A stretch of 64,000 bases of DNA, taken from NCBI GenBank assembly GCA_019703815.1, contig AP023053.1, positions 172,995 through 236,994 on the forward strand, given 5' to 3'. The translations under genes were made by a program, and so were the position numbers. This stretch comes from Thaumasiovibrio occultus (GTDB lineage Bacteria; Pseudomonadota; Gammaproteobacteria; Enterobacterales; Vibrionaceae). Positions within the stretch are counted from its first letter, which is position 1. Each line of letters begins with the position of its first letter. The notes beneath the pieces are model-generated. The model searched no databases, was not told where the DNA came from, and worked only from the letters and a program-made list of their open reading frames with translations. Shown here piece by piece: positions 44,439 to 53,324 of this stretch.

Positions 44439-47270
44439 ATGAAGTTTTTAAAAGCAGCGGCAAGCAAAGCCAAGAAGGCGCAGCGTCGAGCCTCAACATG
44501 GCTCTCTACTCGATCGCGCACCTTGCGCCAGCAGCTGACTTCATTGTTCACGGCGTTTTCCTCGCTTAAATGGGTCGCACGCTGCAAACCGGGCTTGCAA
44601 AAAATTTCGCTCAAGTGCAAAGCGTTGAAGCAATATCTGCCGTGGTGCAAGCGTTATAAAATCAAAGCCAAACTTAACACTGCTAAACTCGATCAAGCCA
44701 AATTGGATCTGGTCAAAGCCTCTCAGCGCACGCCGCGGGTTCATCTTCCCCGTGTTCAGCTGTGCTTCGCCAAACTCGTACGGTTTTTCTCTCGCCTAAA
44801 AATGGGCGTCAATGCGCTGATAGTAACGCCTATTCAACGCAAGTGCAGAGCCTTGGTTGCAGAGGGGCGCAACGAGCTTAAACAGCTTAAGATGGCGATC
44901 CGCCAAGGTGTACAACCGCAACATCAACTCAGTCGTACGCAGCGCGCCGCGCCTTTTGTAGTGGCGATTGTATTGATTGTCGGCAGCGCGGTATGGAGCG
45001 AGTGGTCGCGTCGTGATGCAGCTGTCTTTATCACTACGGCCGAATTTCACCAACTCTATCAATCGGGCGCGGCGATCCCTGAGAAACTGGCAGTGCAGGG
45101 CTCATTGTGTGATTTTGGCGCTGACGCCGAACTCACGTTACCCAATGAGCTGTTTGTGAGCGGCGATCTGTGTCTTACCTCCCCTAAACTCCAGCGGGTA
45201 ACCATGCCGGTGGATCTTACCGTTGGCGGTCAGTTGACCATCTCAGTGCCGGTGGTCGAAATGCCTGAAACGCTGGAGGTGGGTGGGGCGCTAGTACTGA
45301 ACAACGTCAGGGTACGCCATATTCCTGAAACGTGGTCGTTGCACGGAGATATTAACTTTACCGATGTGCCTGTTATCGCGTTGCCTGACGATTTTCACGT
45401 CCACGGCGATTTGTCGCTGACAAATTCCAAGTTAGCGGCGCTGCCCGAGAAACTGGCGGTAGACGGCGCGTTGTTGATCGACAGAGCGAACGTGACACAC
45501 TTTCCCACCACGGTAGAGGTGCGCAGTGATATCACCGTGCGCAACTCGCCCTTGGTCGATTTTCCCGATGATCGGTTTATTAATGGCTCGCTCGATCTGA
45601 CCGAAACCTTGCTGCGTAAGTTTCCACGCCGACTGTCTGTGAGTGGTGATTTGGCGATCAGCCTTGATCATTTAGTCGCCTTGCCTGAGTGCTTCGATGT
45701 TGGCGGCGAAATTTGGGTACAAGGCGGCATGTTAGATACTTTTTGCGGGGTGAAAGGCAATTTAACGGCGGTTGGCTCGACACTCGCCATTGCCGAGCGC
45801 AGTGCGCGTTTGGGCGGAAATCTCACCTTGATTGATCCCGAAGTGATCCAATGGCCGCGTTTTTTGCACGTGGAAGGTGCGCTGGCGGTGACCAGTCCTA
45901 CGCTGACTTATCTCACCAACCATATTACCACTGGCGGCGATGTGATTGTCGATTTGCCCCACCTTCAGCGCATGCCGGAAACGCTGGCAGTCGGTGGCGA
46001 TATGGTGATTGTTGATGGCCGTTACGTGTTCAGTGATAAGCACGCGGTCAGCGGTCGCGTCTACAGTCGTGATCAATTTGGTGGCAGCTTGGGCGATCAT
46101 TCACACAGCAGTGGTATGGCCTTGGTTCTGCCTGATAACTACACCCTCGGTGGGCTGATTGTCACCGAGAAAGACGAGGTGGAGTTGCCCGATAATCTGA
46201 CCGTTAACGGCGATCTTATTCTAAGTGAAACTGAGACCGCCCAATTGCCGGCGGGTTTAACGGTGACCGGCGATCTTGCGCTGCGCGACACGCCAATGGC
46301 GGCATTGCCTGACGATCTGCAAGTGGGTGGGCGCTTGGATGTGCGTGGCACAAAAATTGACGCGCTGCCGGACAACGTGGGGATGACGCACGTTTCCCTT
46401 AATACAGCGTTAGCGCAAACTCTGTTGGTCAATCGGGCTTCGCTTGCCTTTGGGGTCGCCGCGCCAGAGCTGGAGGCGATACCAGACAGGTTAACCATAG
46501 AGGGTGACTTCGCCTTTGAAAATCAAGGGTTAACGACTTTGCCTAACCGACTCAACGTCGCAGGCAGTTTGGATTTAAGTCACACCGATATTGAGACGAT
46601 TCCTGCATCGGTGAAAATTGGCGGCGGGATCACCGCTTCTCGGGGGGGGCTGCAACTGCCCGCTGATTATGTCATCAACGGTGATTTTATTGTCTCTGAG
46701 CGCGCAGCCACTGTGCTGCCCAAAGGGCTGCAAGTGAAAGGGGATTTGGCGCTGTCAGCCGAGCAACCTATTGTGTTAGCTGAAAATTTGTACGTTGAAG
46801 GCGATCTTCGTGCGGATGACGAAATGCTTGAGAAGGTCGAGTTTGCCCCCAATATTAAGGTGCTGGGCGATCTGTTATTGGCGGGTAAGGTTGAGCGTCA
46901 ATTGGCGAGCGGTTTGGTGATCGGGGGCGATCTGCAACTCGATGGTGCACGTTTGGCGAATGTTACCGATCTGGCACCGGATCTGCGTGTTGCTGGGGCG
47001 TTGTCGCTGCGTCATGCCGAGCTTGAATCGTTCCCTGCGACCATCAGCGTTGGTGCGGATATTGATTTAGACTACGCCTCGATTGCCTATTTACCTGATA
47101 ACCTGACGGTGAGTGGCGATCTATCGCTTCGCCATACGCAAATGGAGACTTGGCCGAGCAACCTCACCGTCGCTGGCGATCTCTTCTTAAGCTCGTCGGT
47201 ATTGGCCCATGTGCCTTTGCCTGACGATATCACCGTTAGCGGTACCATCTATCGCGGCGATCCTGACTAA
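44439..47270 (+). CDS. Giant single-span repeat protein (20-residue beta-solenoid repeats)
   Basis: Product of 943 residues. Residues 1-170 are extremely basic (K/R about every fourth residue, many cysteines) and should lie in the cytoplasm. One membrane helix follows (APFVVAIVLIVGSAVWSEWS, 171-188). From about 215 to the end run about 32 repeats of 20 residues with consensus LP-DNL-x-V-x-GDL-x-L-x-x-T-x-I, for example LPDDLQVGGRLDVRGTKIDA. Similar LPxxLxVxGxL repeats are known in bacterial and phage proteins of unknown role and suggest a solenoid. Two places have longer, irregular units (near 480-520 and 610-640). It could be an envelope scaffold or adhesive rod. Confidence 0.85.
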   Translation: MKFLKAAASKAKKAQRRASTWLSTRSRTLRQQLTSLFTAFSSLKWVARCKPGLQKISLKCKALKQYLPWCKRYKIKAKLNTAKLDQAKLDLVKASQRTPRVHLPRVQLCFAKLVRFFSRLKMGVNALIVTPIQRKCRALVAEGRNELKQLKMAIRQGVQPQHQLSRTQRAAPFVVAIVLIVGSAVWSEWSRRDAAVFITTAEFHQLYQSGAAIPEKLAVQGSLCDFGADAELTLPNELFVSGDLCLTSPKLQRVTMPVDLTVGGQLTISVPVVEMPETLEVGGALVLNNVRVRHIPETWSLHGDINFTDVPVIALPDDFHVHGDLSLTNSKLAALPEKLAVDGALLIDRANVTHFPTTVEVRSDITVRNSPLVDFPDDRFINGSLDLTETLLRKFPRRLSVSGDLAISLDHLVALPECFDVGGEIWVQGGMLDTFCGVKGNLTAVGSTLAIAERSARLGGNLTLIDPEVIQWPRFLHVEGALAVTSPTLTYLTNHITTGGDVIVDLPHLQRMPETLAVGGDMVIVDGRYVFSDKHAVSGRVYSRDQFGGSLGDHSHSSGMALVLPDNYTLGGLIVTEKDEVELPDNLTVNGDLILSETETAQLPAGLTVTGDLALRDTPMAALPDDLQVGGRLDVRGTKIDALPDNVGMTHVSLNTALAQTLLVNRASLAFGVAAPELEAIPDRLTIEGDFAFENQGLTTLPNRLNVAGSLDLSHTDIETIPASVKIGGGITASRGGLQLPADYVINGDFIVSERAATVLPKGLQVKGDLALSAEQPIVLAENLYVEGDLRADDEMLEKVEFAPNIKVLGDLLLAGKVERQLASGLVIGGDLQLDGARLANVTDLAPDLRVAGALSLRHAELESFPATISVGADIDLDYASIAYLPDNLTVSGDLSLRHTQMETWPSNLTVAGDLFLSSSVLAHVPLPDDITVSGTIYRGDPD

Positions 47271-47610
47271 TCGATTCGACATTTTTCCTCGAGATAAGCT
47301 GTCAACGCTCGCTGACAGCTTTGCGATCTGCTTTTCGCCTGCACTATTTTGGTTGCGGTGTTACTAACGCTTTGGTTTACTGAGCTAGCAACGGCGCTTT
47401 TTCATTGGCTTACAAACATGGGTGTCGGTAAGCCAGTCTGGTAATGCGCTTTCTTCCCTGCCTCTCGTTATCAAATATTATCCCATCCTTGTCCCGCCTT
47501 GTTTACAGCAAGCTGCACAGCATTTTGGCGCAGATGTTAGTTGTCAGTTTCAGTTCAGCAAGCAGGCGTAGGGTGCGAAGAGATAGCCAATCAATAAGTG
47601 GGGAAGCGGT
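47271..47610 (+). other. 340-base gap with a weak terminator
   Basis: AAGCTGTCA / TGACAGCTT (47296-47321, 8-base loop) lies 25 bases past the repeat-protein stop but has only TTT after it. Otherwise I see nothing coding in the gap. Confidence 0.45.
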
Positions 47611-48609
47611 GTGAAACGATCTAGTGGCCAAATTCATGATGGAAACCCATCGTCGCATTGGATATTAACGAGCGCACTGGTGGCCATGAGTGCAGTGTCA
47701 ACCCATGCTTTAGCGAATGATTGGGGACCGCTGAAAACCTATGTACAATCGCCGCTGCAATCGAACAGTTTAACCCCAGAACTGCGTAATGGTTTTTCCC
47801 TGCCAACCGATACTACTGAGCTGTATGCCACGGCGACGGCAGCGAGCGTCTGGGCGCATTCCGATGCCTTTAGCGCAGACTATTATCAAAATGCGCTGGT
47901 GTTAGGGGCAGGGCATCAGTTTTCCCCGCGTTGGTATGGTGAGCTGAAATACAACTGGCACTTTGCTGGTAACAATAAACTCGATAACCTCACTAAAGCC
48001 TTTCATGACGCCTTTGGCATTGGCCAAAACGGGCGTGATGAAGTGGCGGATCACAGCTTTGATATCTCGCTCCCCCAATACGGGATTGAGATACACGATT
48101 TTGAAGGGGAGACCCTGAATCAAGCGCTGACGATGTATTTGCAATATCAACTGCTTGAAAGCGCGTATCACGGCGTGTCAGTGGGTGGCGCGCTATACTA
48201 TCACTATGTAGGTAGCGGGCCGTTTGCCGATGAAGGGTTTGAACAAGCGTTGCAGCTCAATTATAGCTATCAATCGGGCGCGCACCGTGCTTATTCTACC
48301 GCTGGCGTCACCTTTCGACCTGACGAGTTAGGCTTGGGCGATATTCCGCATCGTCGCACCGCGCTAACGCTTGCAGCGGGTTATCACTATCAAATTTCCG
48401 ATCACCATGCGTTTTTGATGGAATACCGCTGGAGCGAAGGTGCGGCTGAAGACATTGAAGATCTGCAAGATCCCACCAACGAGATCTCATTAGGCTACCG
48501 TTACCAGTGGGATAACCAAGCCATCGAGCTATCGATGATTGAAAACTTAATCAATATGGATAACAGTACCGACATCGCTTTTACTCTCGGTTATCGTCAT
48601 CGCCTCTAG
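47611..48609 (+). CDS. DUF3187-like outer-membrane protein
   Basis: Product of 332 residues starting at GTG with GGGGAAG upstream. A signal sequence (ILTSALVAMSAVSTHALA) precedes NDWGPLKTYVQSPLQSNSLT. Alternating strands follow (YNWHFAGNNKLDNL, LALGYHYQ-type hairpins, ISLGYRYQWDNQAIELSMIE), ending TLGYRHRL. This is consistent with a beta-barrel of the DUF3187 family, whose function is unknown. It stands between the repeat protein and the arsenic operon and belongs by content to the envelope block. Confidence 0.78.
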   Translation: MKRSSGQIHDGNPSSHWILTSALVAMSAVSTHALANDWGPLKTYVQSPLQSNSLTPELRNGFSLPTDTTELYATATAASVWAHSDAFSADYYQNALVLGAGHQFSPRWYGELKYNWHFAGNNKLDNLTKAFHDAFGIGQNGRDEVADHSFDISLPQYGIEIHDFEGETLNQALTMYLQYQLLESAYHGVSVGGALYYHYVGSGPFADEGFEQALQLNYSYQSGAHRAYSTAGVTFRPDELGLGDIPHRRTALTLAAGYHYQISDHHAFLMEYRWSEGAAEDIEDLQDPTNEISLGYRYQWDNQAIELSMIENLINMDNSTDIAFTLGYRHRL

Positions 48610-48629
48610 CGTTTGATATCCCGCAGTTT

Positions 48630-48658
48630 AGCCACTGCTTTTTTGCAAGGCGGTGGCT
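48630..48658 (+). terminator. Hairpin after the DUF3187-like gene
   Basis: AGCCACTGC / GCGGTGGCT (9 bp with one G-U) and an 11-base loop containing T6. The T-run is in the loop, not after the stem, so termination is uncertain. Confidence 0.4.
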
Positions 48659-48724
48659 AGCTTGGGAGGGTTATATGGTGATTGCTATGTTCGTTATATA
48701 GCTGCGTACTGACTGTTTCCTTGT

Positions 48725-48783
<59 letters not shown>

Positions 48784-48872
48784 CCTCTCTTCCTGTCTTC
48801 TTGTCGCACTTTGTCATCCTTAGAAACCTTCTCACTGTTATAAAACCTTCACTAGGATTATTGATATATGGC

Positions 48873-48923
48873 TTGACAGATATCTAATAATTTATAATAT
48901 ACGGATATGCGAATATGTTGAGA
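48873..48923 (+). promoter_or_regulatory. Promoter and ArsR-type operator region of the arsenate operon
   Basis: TTGACA (48873-48878), then TAATAT at 48895-48900 (16-base spacing) within ATTTATAATATAC. Downstream GGATATGCGAATATG gives repeated ATAT half-sites of the kind ArsR/SmtB repressors bind. The region is very AT-rich compared with its surroundings. Confidence 0.6.
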
Positions 48924-48933
48924 GGTTTTCATA

Positions 48934-49284
48934 ATGCTGCCACATCAGTTTTTCAAAATGCTGTCTGACGAAACCCGAGTGCGGTGTTTGTTATTGATCG
49001 CACGTCACGGCGAGGTGTGTGTTTGTCAGCTCACTGATTCATTAGGTGAAGGGCAACCTAAAATTTCGCGCCATTTGGCTCAGCTTCGCCAAAGCGGCGT
49101 GGTGGTGGATGAACGACGCGGACAATGGGTTTACTACCACATTGCACCGGATCTACCGGGCTGGGCACGTAAGATCATCAATGGTCTAGGCGACTCTCAA
49201 TGCTTGCTCACTGAATATCAACAAGACGATGCGAAGTTACGCTCGCAGCTGCAAGAGTCAGTGTGCGCGCCGTCTTCTAAATAA
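48934..49284 (+). CDS. arsR: Arsenic-responsive repressor ArsR
   Basis: Product of 116 residues of the ArsR/SmtB family. Winged helix-turn-helix with GEGQPKISRHLAQLRQSGVV. The metalloid site is C29-V-C31 at the start of the third helix (GEVCVCQLT), matching the ELCVCDLC motif of classic ArsR, with C18 nearby as a possible third ligand. It is the first gene of the operon and is expected to repress it until arsenite binds. GAGAGG lies about 9 bases upstream of ATG. Confidence 0.92.
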   Translation: MLPHQFFKMLSDETRVRCLLLIARHGEVCVCQLTDSLGEGQPKISRHLAQLRQSGVVVDERRGQWVYYHIAPDLPGWARKIINGLGDSQCLLTEYQQDDAKLRSQLQESVCAPSSK

Positions 49285-49332
49285 ACACCAACCCCAGAAC
49301 GCTCTGGAATATAAACCACAGGAATAGACACC

Positions 49333-50337
49333 ATGGCAATTAAAGTTGGCATTAACGGATTTGGTCGTATTGGTCGTTTGGCACTGCGTGCTGCATTCGA
49401 TTGGCCAGAGTTAGAATTTGTGCGCATCAACGATGTGGCGGGTGATACCGCAACCTTGGCGCACTTGTTGGAGTTCGATTCAGTGCAAGGGCGCTGGCAC
49501 CACGCGGTAACCACTGACGGCAGCGAGATGCTGATTGCCGGCAAGGCATTGAAAACCACGCAAGAGCGCGATATTGACGCGGTTGATTGGTCAGACTGTG
49601 ACGTGGTGATTGAAGCGACCGGCGTGCATCGTGCAGGCGAGTTTCTCAATAAATACTTAGCCCAAGGCGTGAAACGTGTTGTGGTTTCTGCGCCGGTGAA
49701 AGAAGACGGTATTGCCAACATTGTTGTCGGCGTGAATGACCATATCTTTGATCCTGAAGTGCACCGTATCGTCACCGCAGCCTCTTGTACCACCAACTGT
49801 ATTGCGCCCGTGGTGAAAGTGATCCACGAAAAACTGGGCATCGAGCAATCGTCCTTTACCACCATTCACGATTTAACTAACACCCAAACCATTTTGGACG
49901 CGCCGCACAAAGATCTGCGTCGTGCCCGTGCGTGTGGTATGAGCTTGATCCCAACCACCACAGGCTCTGCGAAAGCGATCGTGGAAATTTTCCCTGAGCT
50001 GGAAGGCAAGATCAACGGTCATGCGGTGCGCGTGCCGCTGGCGAATGCATCACTGACCGACATCATTTTTGATGTTAAGCGCGATACCACAGCAGAAGAA
50101 GTCAATGCGCTGCTCAAAGAAGCCTCAGAAGGTGAGCTAAAAGGCATTTTGGGCTTTGAAGCGCGTCCGCTGGTGTCTATCGATTACAAAGGCGACCAAC
50201 GCTCCACCATCGTTGATGCGTTGTCGACCATGGTCGTTGGCTCTCGCATGGTGAAAATCTATGCGTGGTATGACAACGAAATGGGCTATGCCACCCGTAC
50301 CGCTGAGTTGGTGCGCAACGTGGGTCAATTTAGCTAA
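49333..50337 (+). CDS. Arsenate-resistance glyceraldehyde-3-phosphate dehydrogenase
   Basis: Product of 334 residues. NAD-binding INGFGRIGR with Asp34, catalytic Cys152 in TAASCTTNC, and His179 in TTIHD. In arsJ operons this enzyme uses arsenate in place of phosphate to make 1-arseno-3-phosphoglycerate, which ArsJ exports. Linkage to arsR and arsJ supports that role rather than glycolysis. It lies 48 bases after arsR. Confidence 0.92.
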   Translation: MAIKVGINGFGRIGRLALRAAFDWPELEFVRINDVAGDTATLAHLLEFDSVQGRWHHAVTTDGSEMLIAGKALKTTQERDIDAVDWSDCDVVIEATGVHRAGEFLNKYLAQGVKRVVVSAPVKEDGIANIVVGVNDHIFDPEVHRIVTAASCTTNCIAPVVKVIHEKLGIEQSSFTTIHDLTNTQTILDAPHKDLRRARACGMSLIPTTTGSAKAIVEIFPELEGKINGHAVRVPLANASLTDIIFDVKRDTTAEEVNALLKEASEGELKGILGFEARPLVSIDYKGDQRSTIVDALSTMVVGSRMVKIYAWYDNEMGYATRTAELVRNVGQFS

Positions 50338-50406
50338 CAATCTCTGGCGTCGCTGGCGATACCGGCAGTGACCCTAACTCTGTTTATTGAAATATTAAGG
50401 ATCCCC

Positions 50407-50907
50407 ATGACACATCCTACTTGGACGCTTCCGGTTAACGATAACGGCGCCGCGTTGGTGCTAACGCCTTGCCCAGGAACGAAAGACGTCGAACTAGCGG
50501 CGGCGATTGCCCAACTGAAAGAGGCTGGTGTAACCGCGGTTCTCACGGCACTTTCTGAGCATGAAATGGCAGAAGCGGGTGTGGCAGCGTTGCCAGCTAC
50601 CGTTGAAGCCAACGGCTTGGCGTGGGTGCATTTGCCGATCGAAGATGATCATGCGCCGGACAGCCAGTTTGCGCAAAAATGGGACGCGGTACGCGCTGAG
50701 TTGATCGGTCGAGTTAACAATGGTGAAGTGCTGGCGGTACATTGCATGGGCGGCTCAGGCCGTACCGGTTTGATTGCCGCGCATTTACTGCTGGATCTTG
50801 GCTGGGATCTGGCTGACATCAAACAACAGGTGCAAGCATTGCGCCCGGGCGCATTTACCAAACAAGTGCAAATCGACTACATCGATACCGTCGCCGCGCA
50901 GCGTTAG
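50407..50907 (+). CDS. CX5R dual-specificity-type phosphatase within the arsenate operon
   Basis: Product of 166 residues. The phosphatase loop is HCMGGSGRTGLIAAHLLLDL, a perfect HCxxGxxR signature, preceded by the general-acid region LPIEDDHAPDS. It resembles the CDKN3-like tyrosine phosphatase family, smaller than classical PTPs. ATG at 50407 has AAGGA 6 bases upstream. It is placed between GAPDH and arsJ on the same strand, so it should be co-transcribed. A role in arsenate handling is likely, but the substrate is unknown. Confidence 0.88.
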   Translation: MTHPTWTLPVNDNGAALVLTPCPGTKDVELAAAIAQLKEAGVTAVLTALSEHEMAEAGVAALPATVEANGLAWVHLPIEDDHAPDSQFAQKWDAVRAELIGRVNNGEVLAVHCMGGSGRTGLIAAHLLLDLGWDLADIKQQVQALRPGAFTKQVQIDYIDTVAAQR

Positions 50908-50938
50908 GCTCGCGGAGACTCATACCCTGTAAGCTAGC

Positions 50939-50958
50939 GAGAGCGCCAGGGCGCTCTC
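50939..50958 (+). other. Intra-operon hairpin before arsJ
   Basis: GAGAGCGC / GCGCTCTC, perfect 8 bp with a 4-base loop, 31 bases before the arsJ ATG. There is no real T-run, so it may set mRNA stability or partial termination. Confidence 0.5.
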
Positions 50959-50988
50959 CATTTTCCTTTCTCTATCGGGTTTATCGCC

Positions 50989-52209
50989 ATGATTGCTCAA
51001 TTAAGCCGTGATGTACGTCAGTACATGTTGGTCACCTTTAACTACTGGAACTTCACCATTACCGACGGCGCGTTGCGGATGTTGGTGGTGCTCTATTTCC
51101 ATGACTTGGGCTACAGCTCGCTGCAAATCGCCTCACTGTTCTTGTTTTACGAATTTTTTGGCGTCGTGACTAACTTAGTCGGCGGCTGGCTCGGTGCCCG
51201 TTTGGGTTTGAATCGCACCATGAATATTGGCTTGGCGATGCAAATTATCGCCTTGGTGATGCTCGCTGTGCCTAGCGAATGGTTATTGGTGCCTTGGGTC
51301 ATGGCGGCGCAAGCGATGTCGGGGATAGCTAAAGATCTCAATAAGATGAGTGCCAAGAGCGCGATTAAAACCCTGGTGCCAGACGATCAGCAAAGCGCAC
51401 TTTACCGGTGGGTCGCGATTTTAACCGGCTCGAAAAATGCCCTGAAAGGCTTAGGATTCTTCCTTGGCGGCTTGCTGCTGACGGTGTTTGGTTTTACAGC
51501 GGCAGTATTGATCATGGCAGGGGTGCTCGCGCTGGTGTTTATCGGCAGCATGGTGTGGCTCGATAAAGACATGGGCAAAGCCAAATCTAAGCCTAAATTT
51601 AGCCAGATGTTCTCGAAATCGTCGCACATTAACATCTTGTCGCTGGCACGTATGTTCCTGTTCGGTGCGCGTGATGTGTGGTTTGTGGTGGCACTGCCGA
51701 TTTATTTGGGAACAGTGTTTGGCTGGGATCACTCTATGGTGGGTGGTTTCCTTGCGCTTTGGGTGATCGCTTACGGTTTCGTGCAAGGGTTGGCACCGAA
51801 AATCACCGGTAAAGCATCAGGTACTGTGCCCGATGGTAAAGGCGCGATGCTGTGGGCTGGCGTGCTTGCTGCGGTGACGGGCGTGATCGCGTACTCAGTG
51901 CAAGTACAGTTCTATCCGCAAGTGGTGATTGTTGTTGGCCTGCTGATCTTCGGCGCGATTTTCGCGATTAACTCGTCGCTGCATTCGTATTTGATTGTTA
52001 GCTATGCCAAAGGTGATGGCGTGTCGATGGATGTCGGTTTTTACTACATGGCGAATGCGATGGGGCGGTTGATCGGCACTGTGCTGTCGGGTTGGGTCTT
52101 CCAAATCGCCGGTTTGGCGGCGTGCATGTGGGTGTCGTTTGGCTTTTTGCTGATTGCCACTTTGGTCTCTATTGCTTTGCCGCGTCGCGAGACACTGGCC
52201 AGCGCGTAG
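50989..52209 (+). CDS. arsJ: Organoarsenical efflux permease ArsJ (MFS)
   Basis: Product of 406 residues with about 11-12 membrane helices of the major facilitator type. The N-terminus (YMLVTFNYWNFTITDGALRM) and DLGYSSLQIASLF match ArsJ. ArsJ exports 1-arseno-3-phosphoglycerate, which then decays to arsenate outside. Linkage to GAPDH and arsR is the known arsenate-resistance set. A hairpin terminator follows at about 52221. Confidence 0.92.
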   Translation: MIAQLSRDVRQYMLVTFNYWNFTITDGALRMLVVLYFHDLGYSSLQIASLFLFYEFFGVVTNLVGGWLGARLGLNRTMNIGLAMQIIALVMLAVPSEWLLVPWVMAAQAMSGIAKDLNKMSAKSAIKTLVPDDQQSALYRWVAILTGSKNALKGLGFFLGGLLLTVFGFTAAVLIMAGVLALVFIGSMVWLDKDMGKAKSKPKFSQMFSKSSHINILSLARMFLFGARDVWFVVALPIYLGTVFGWDHSMVGGFLALWVIAYGFVQGLAPKITGKASGTVPDGKGAMLWAGVLAAVTGVIAYSVQVQFYPQVVIVVGLLIFGAIFAINSSLHSYLIVSYAKGDGVSMDVGFYYMANAMGRLIGTVLSGWVFQIAGLAACMWVSFGFLLIATLVSIALPRRETLASA

Positions 52210-52220
52210 CACCCGAGCGC

Positions 52221-52258
52221 AACGATCTGCGGCGTGATGACCGTGGATCGTTTCCCTT
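52221..52258 (+). terminator. Probable terminator of the arsenate operon
   Basis: AACGATC (52221-52227) pairs with GATCGTT (52246-52252), with CGG/CCG inside, followed by TCCCTTT. Confidence 0.55.
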
Positions 52259-52321
52259 TCTATTCGGCCTTGTCACGATGCCTTGCCACTAAGCGTTATC
52301 AGTAGGTGTGGTCGCAGACAT

Positions 52322-52373
52322 TGCCACTAAGCACTGCTACTAAGCACTGCCACTAAGTATTACCACTAGGTTA
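52322..52373. repeat. Four 13-bp tandem repeats running into a stop codon
   Basis: TGCCACTAAGCAC, TGCTACTAAGCAC, TGCCACTAAGTAT and TACCACTAGGTTA follow each other without gaps. A related TGCCACTAAGC is at 52284-52294. The last unit contains the stop codon of the minus-strand gene. Confidence 0.85.
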
Positions 52374-53165
52374 TGACATCAAGGGAGCGGCAGTTGGACG
52401 CTTGCGCCCGATTCTTGTCATGTCGACCGAGATATCCATGACGCTGCCGTATTCTGAATAGAGATTGATCGCTATCTGCTGCGGGTTATCACTCACCACG
52501 TCGATACCATCGGCAATCACTTCAACTTGGCTCGGATTTGCTGTAGCCGATAACGCCAGCAGGTATTCAAGATCGTGCAGTGCGGCAAACAGGGCGCACA
52601 AATGGGCAGGGCTTGGCGCATTTAGGCTTCCTGCAACGTGCAAATCCAATGCAATACCCTCTTCGATAAAGCAATAGCCCGGGTTAGGTAACGCGCTAAA
52701 TCCCATTAGGTGACAGTCGGGCAGTAACTGCGCGCGCCAAACGGTGTTTAAGCACGCATTGAGGCTCGGCTGCTCGGCTAACTGTGAGTGATAAGTCGCT
52801 GAGGTGTCAGTGTGATCGAGCGCCGCGACTAGCGCTTCGCGGCTGGCGATATGGCCATTGCACGCGTCAAAACTCAGCCCCAGATACTCACAAAGGTTGT
52901 CCCACACCCAAACGGCGTAGTGCTCATGCTCGCGCGATGCTGTGCTCGTTAAGTACGCCTCGAGCCAATTTTTCTCCCCTTGATAGACAAACCCTTGCGC
53001 CTCAAAAGCCGCTAATTCATCGTGTCGCGCTTGCAGTTTTTCTAACGACATCTGCGCTAAGCACTGGCCGATCAACGAACGTTTAGCGGCTTGGGCTTGC
53101 AGCGTTACGTACTGATCGAGCGGAATATCACGGCGGATCTGCGGGCTATCGGGTTGGATATGCAT
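52371..53165 (-). CDS. Hypothetical cytoplasmic protein, unrecognised
   Basis: Product of 264 residues with no signal or membrane helix. It is helical in the first half (KLQARHDELAAFEAQGFVYQ), mixed later (INLYSEYGSVMDISVDMTRI). The last strand and RIGRKRP tail might bind nucleic acid or phosphate, but this is a guess. No family is recognised. It is divergent from the CHAD gene. Its stop lies in a 13-bp tandem repeat, so the C-terminus may have changed by repeat slippage. Confidence 0.65.
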   Translation of the reverse strand: MHIQPDSPQIRRDIPLDQYVTLQAQAAKRSLIGQCLAQMSLEKLQARHDELAAFEAQGFVYQGEKNWLEAYLTSTASREHEHYAVWVWDNLCEYLGLSFDACNGHIASREALVAALDHTDTSATYHSQLAEQPSLNACLNTVWRAQLLPDCHLMGFSALPNPGYCFIEEGIALDLHVAGSLNAPSPAHLCALFAALHDLEYLLALSATANPSQVEVIADGIDVVSDNPQQIAINLYSEYGSVMDISVDMTRIGRKRPTAAPLMS

Positions 53166-53244
53166 AGTTTGTTGGGCTGAGAGCGAAAAATCGGCGTCAT
53201 TTCTCTCACGGAAGCGTTAAGGCTGCAATTGATTTTGCTTAATT

Positions 53245-53260
53245 TGTGAGCGTTATCAAA
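53245..53260. promoter_or_regulatory. CRP-like box between divergent genes
   Basis: TGTGA-GCGTTA-TCAAA, eight of ten to the CRP consensus, lies 80 bases from the minus-strand start at 53165 and 65 bases before the CHAD ATG. Confidence 0.3.
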
Positions 53261-53324
53261 AGCTGGGCAGGACTATCCTCATCGCTGCGTTACATTTTAA
53301 CTATTCGCTCAATAGAGAACTGAC

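Noticed and set aside
44439-47270. Type III effector of the IpaH/YopM leucine-rich-repeat class
   Set aside because: The 20-residue LPxxL spacing is similar, but the repeat has a conserved GDL turn, the protein has a membrane helix and a basic cytoplasmic part, and there is no E3 ligase domain or secretion locus.
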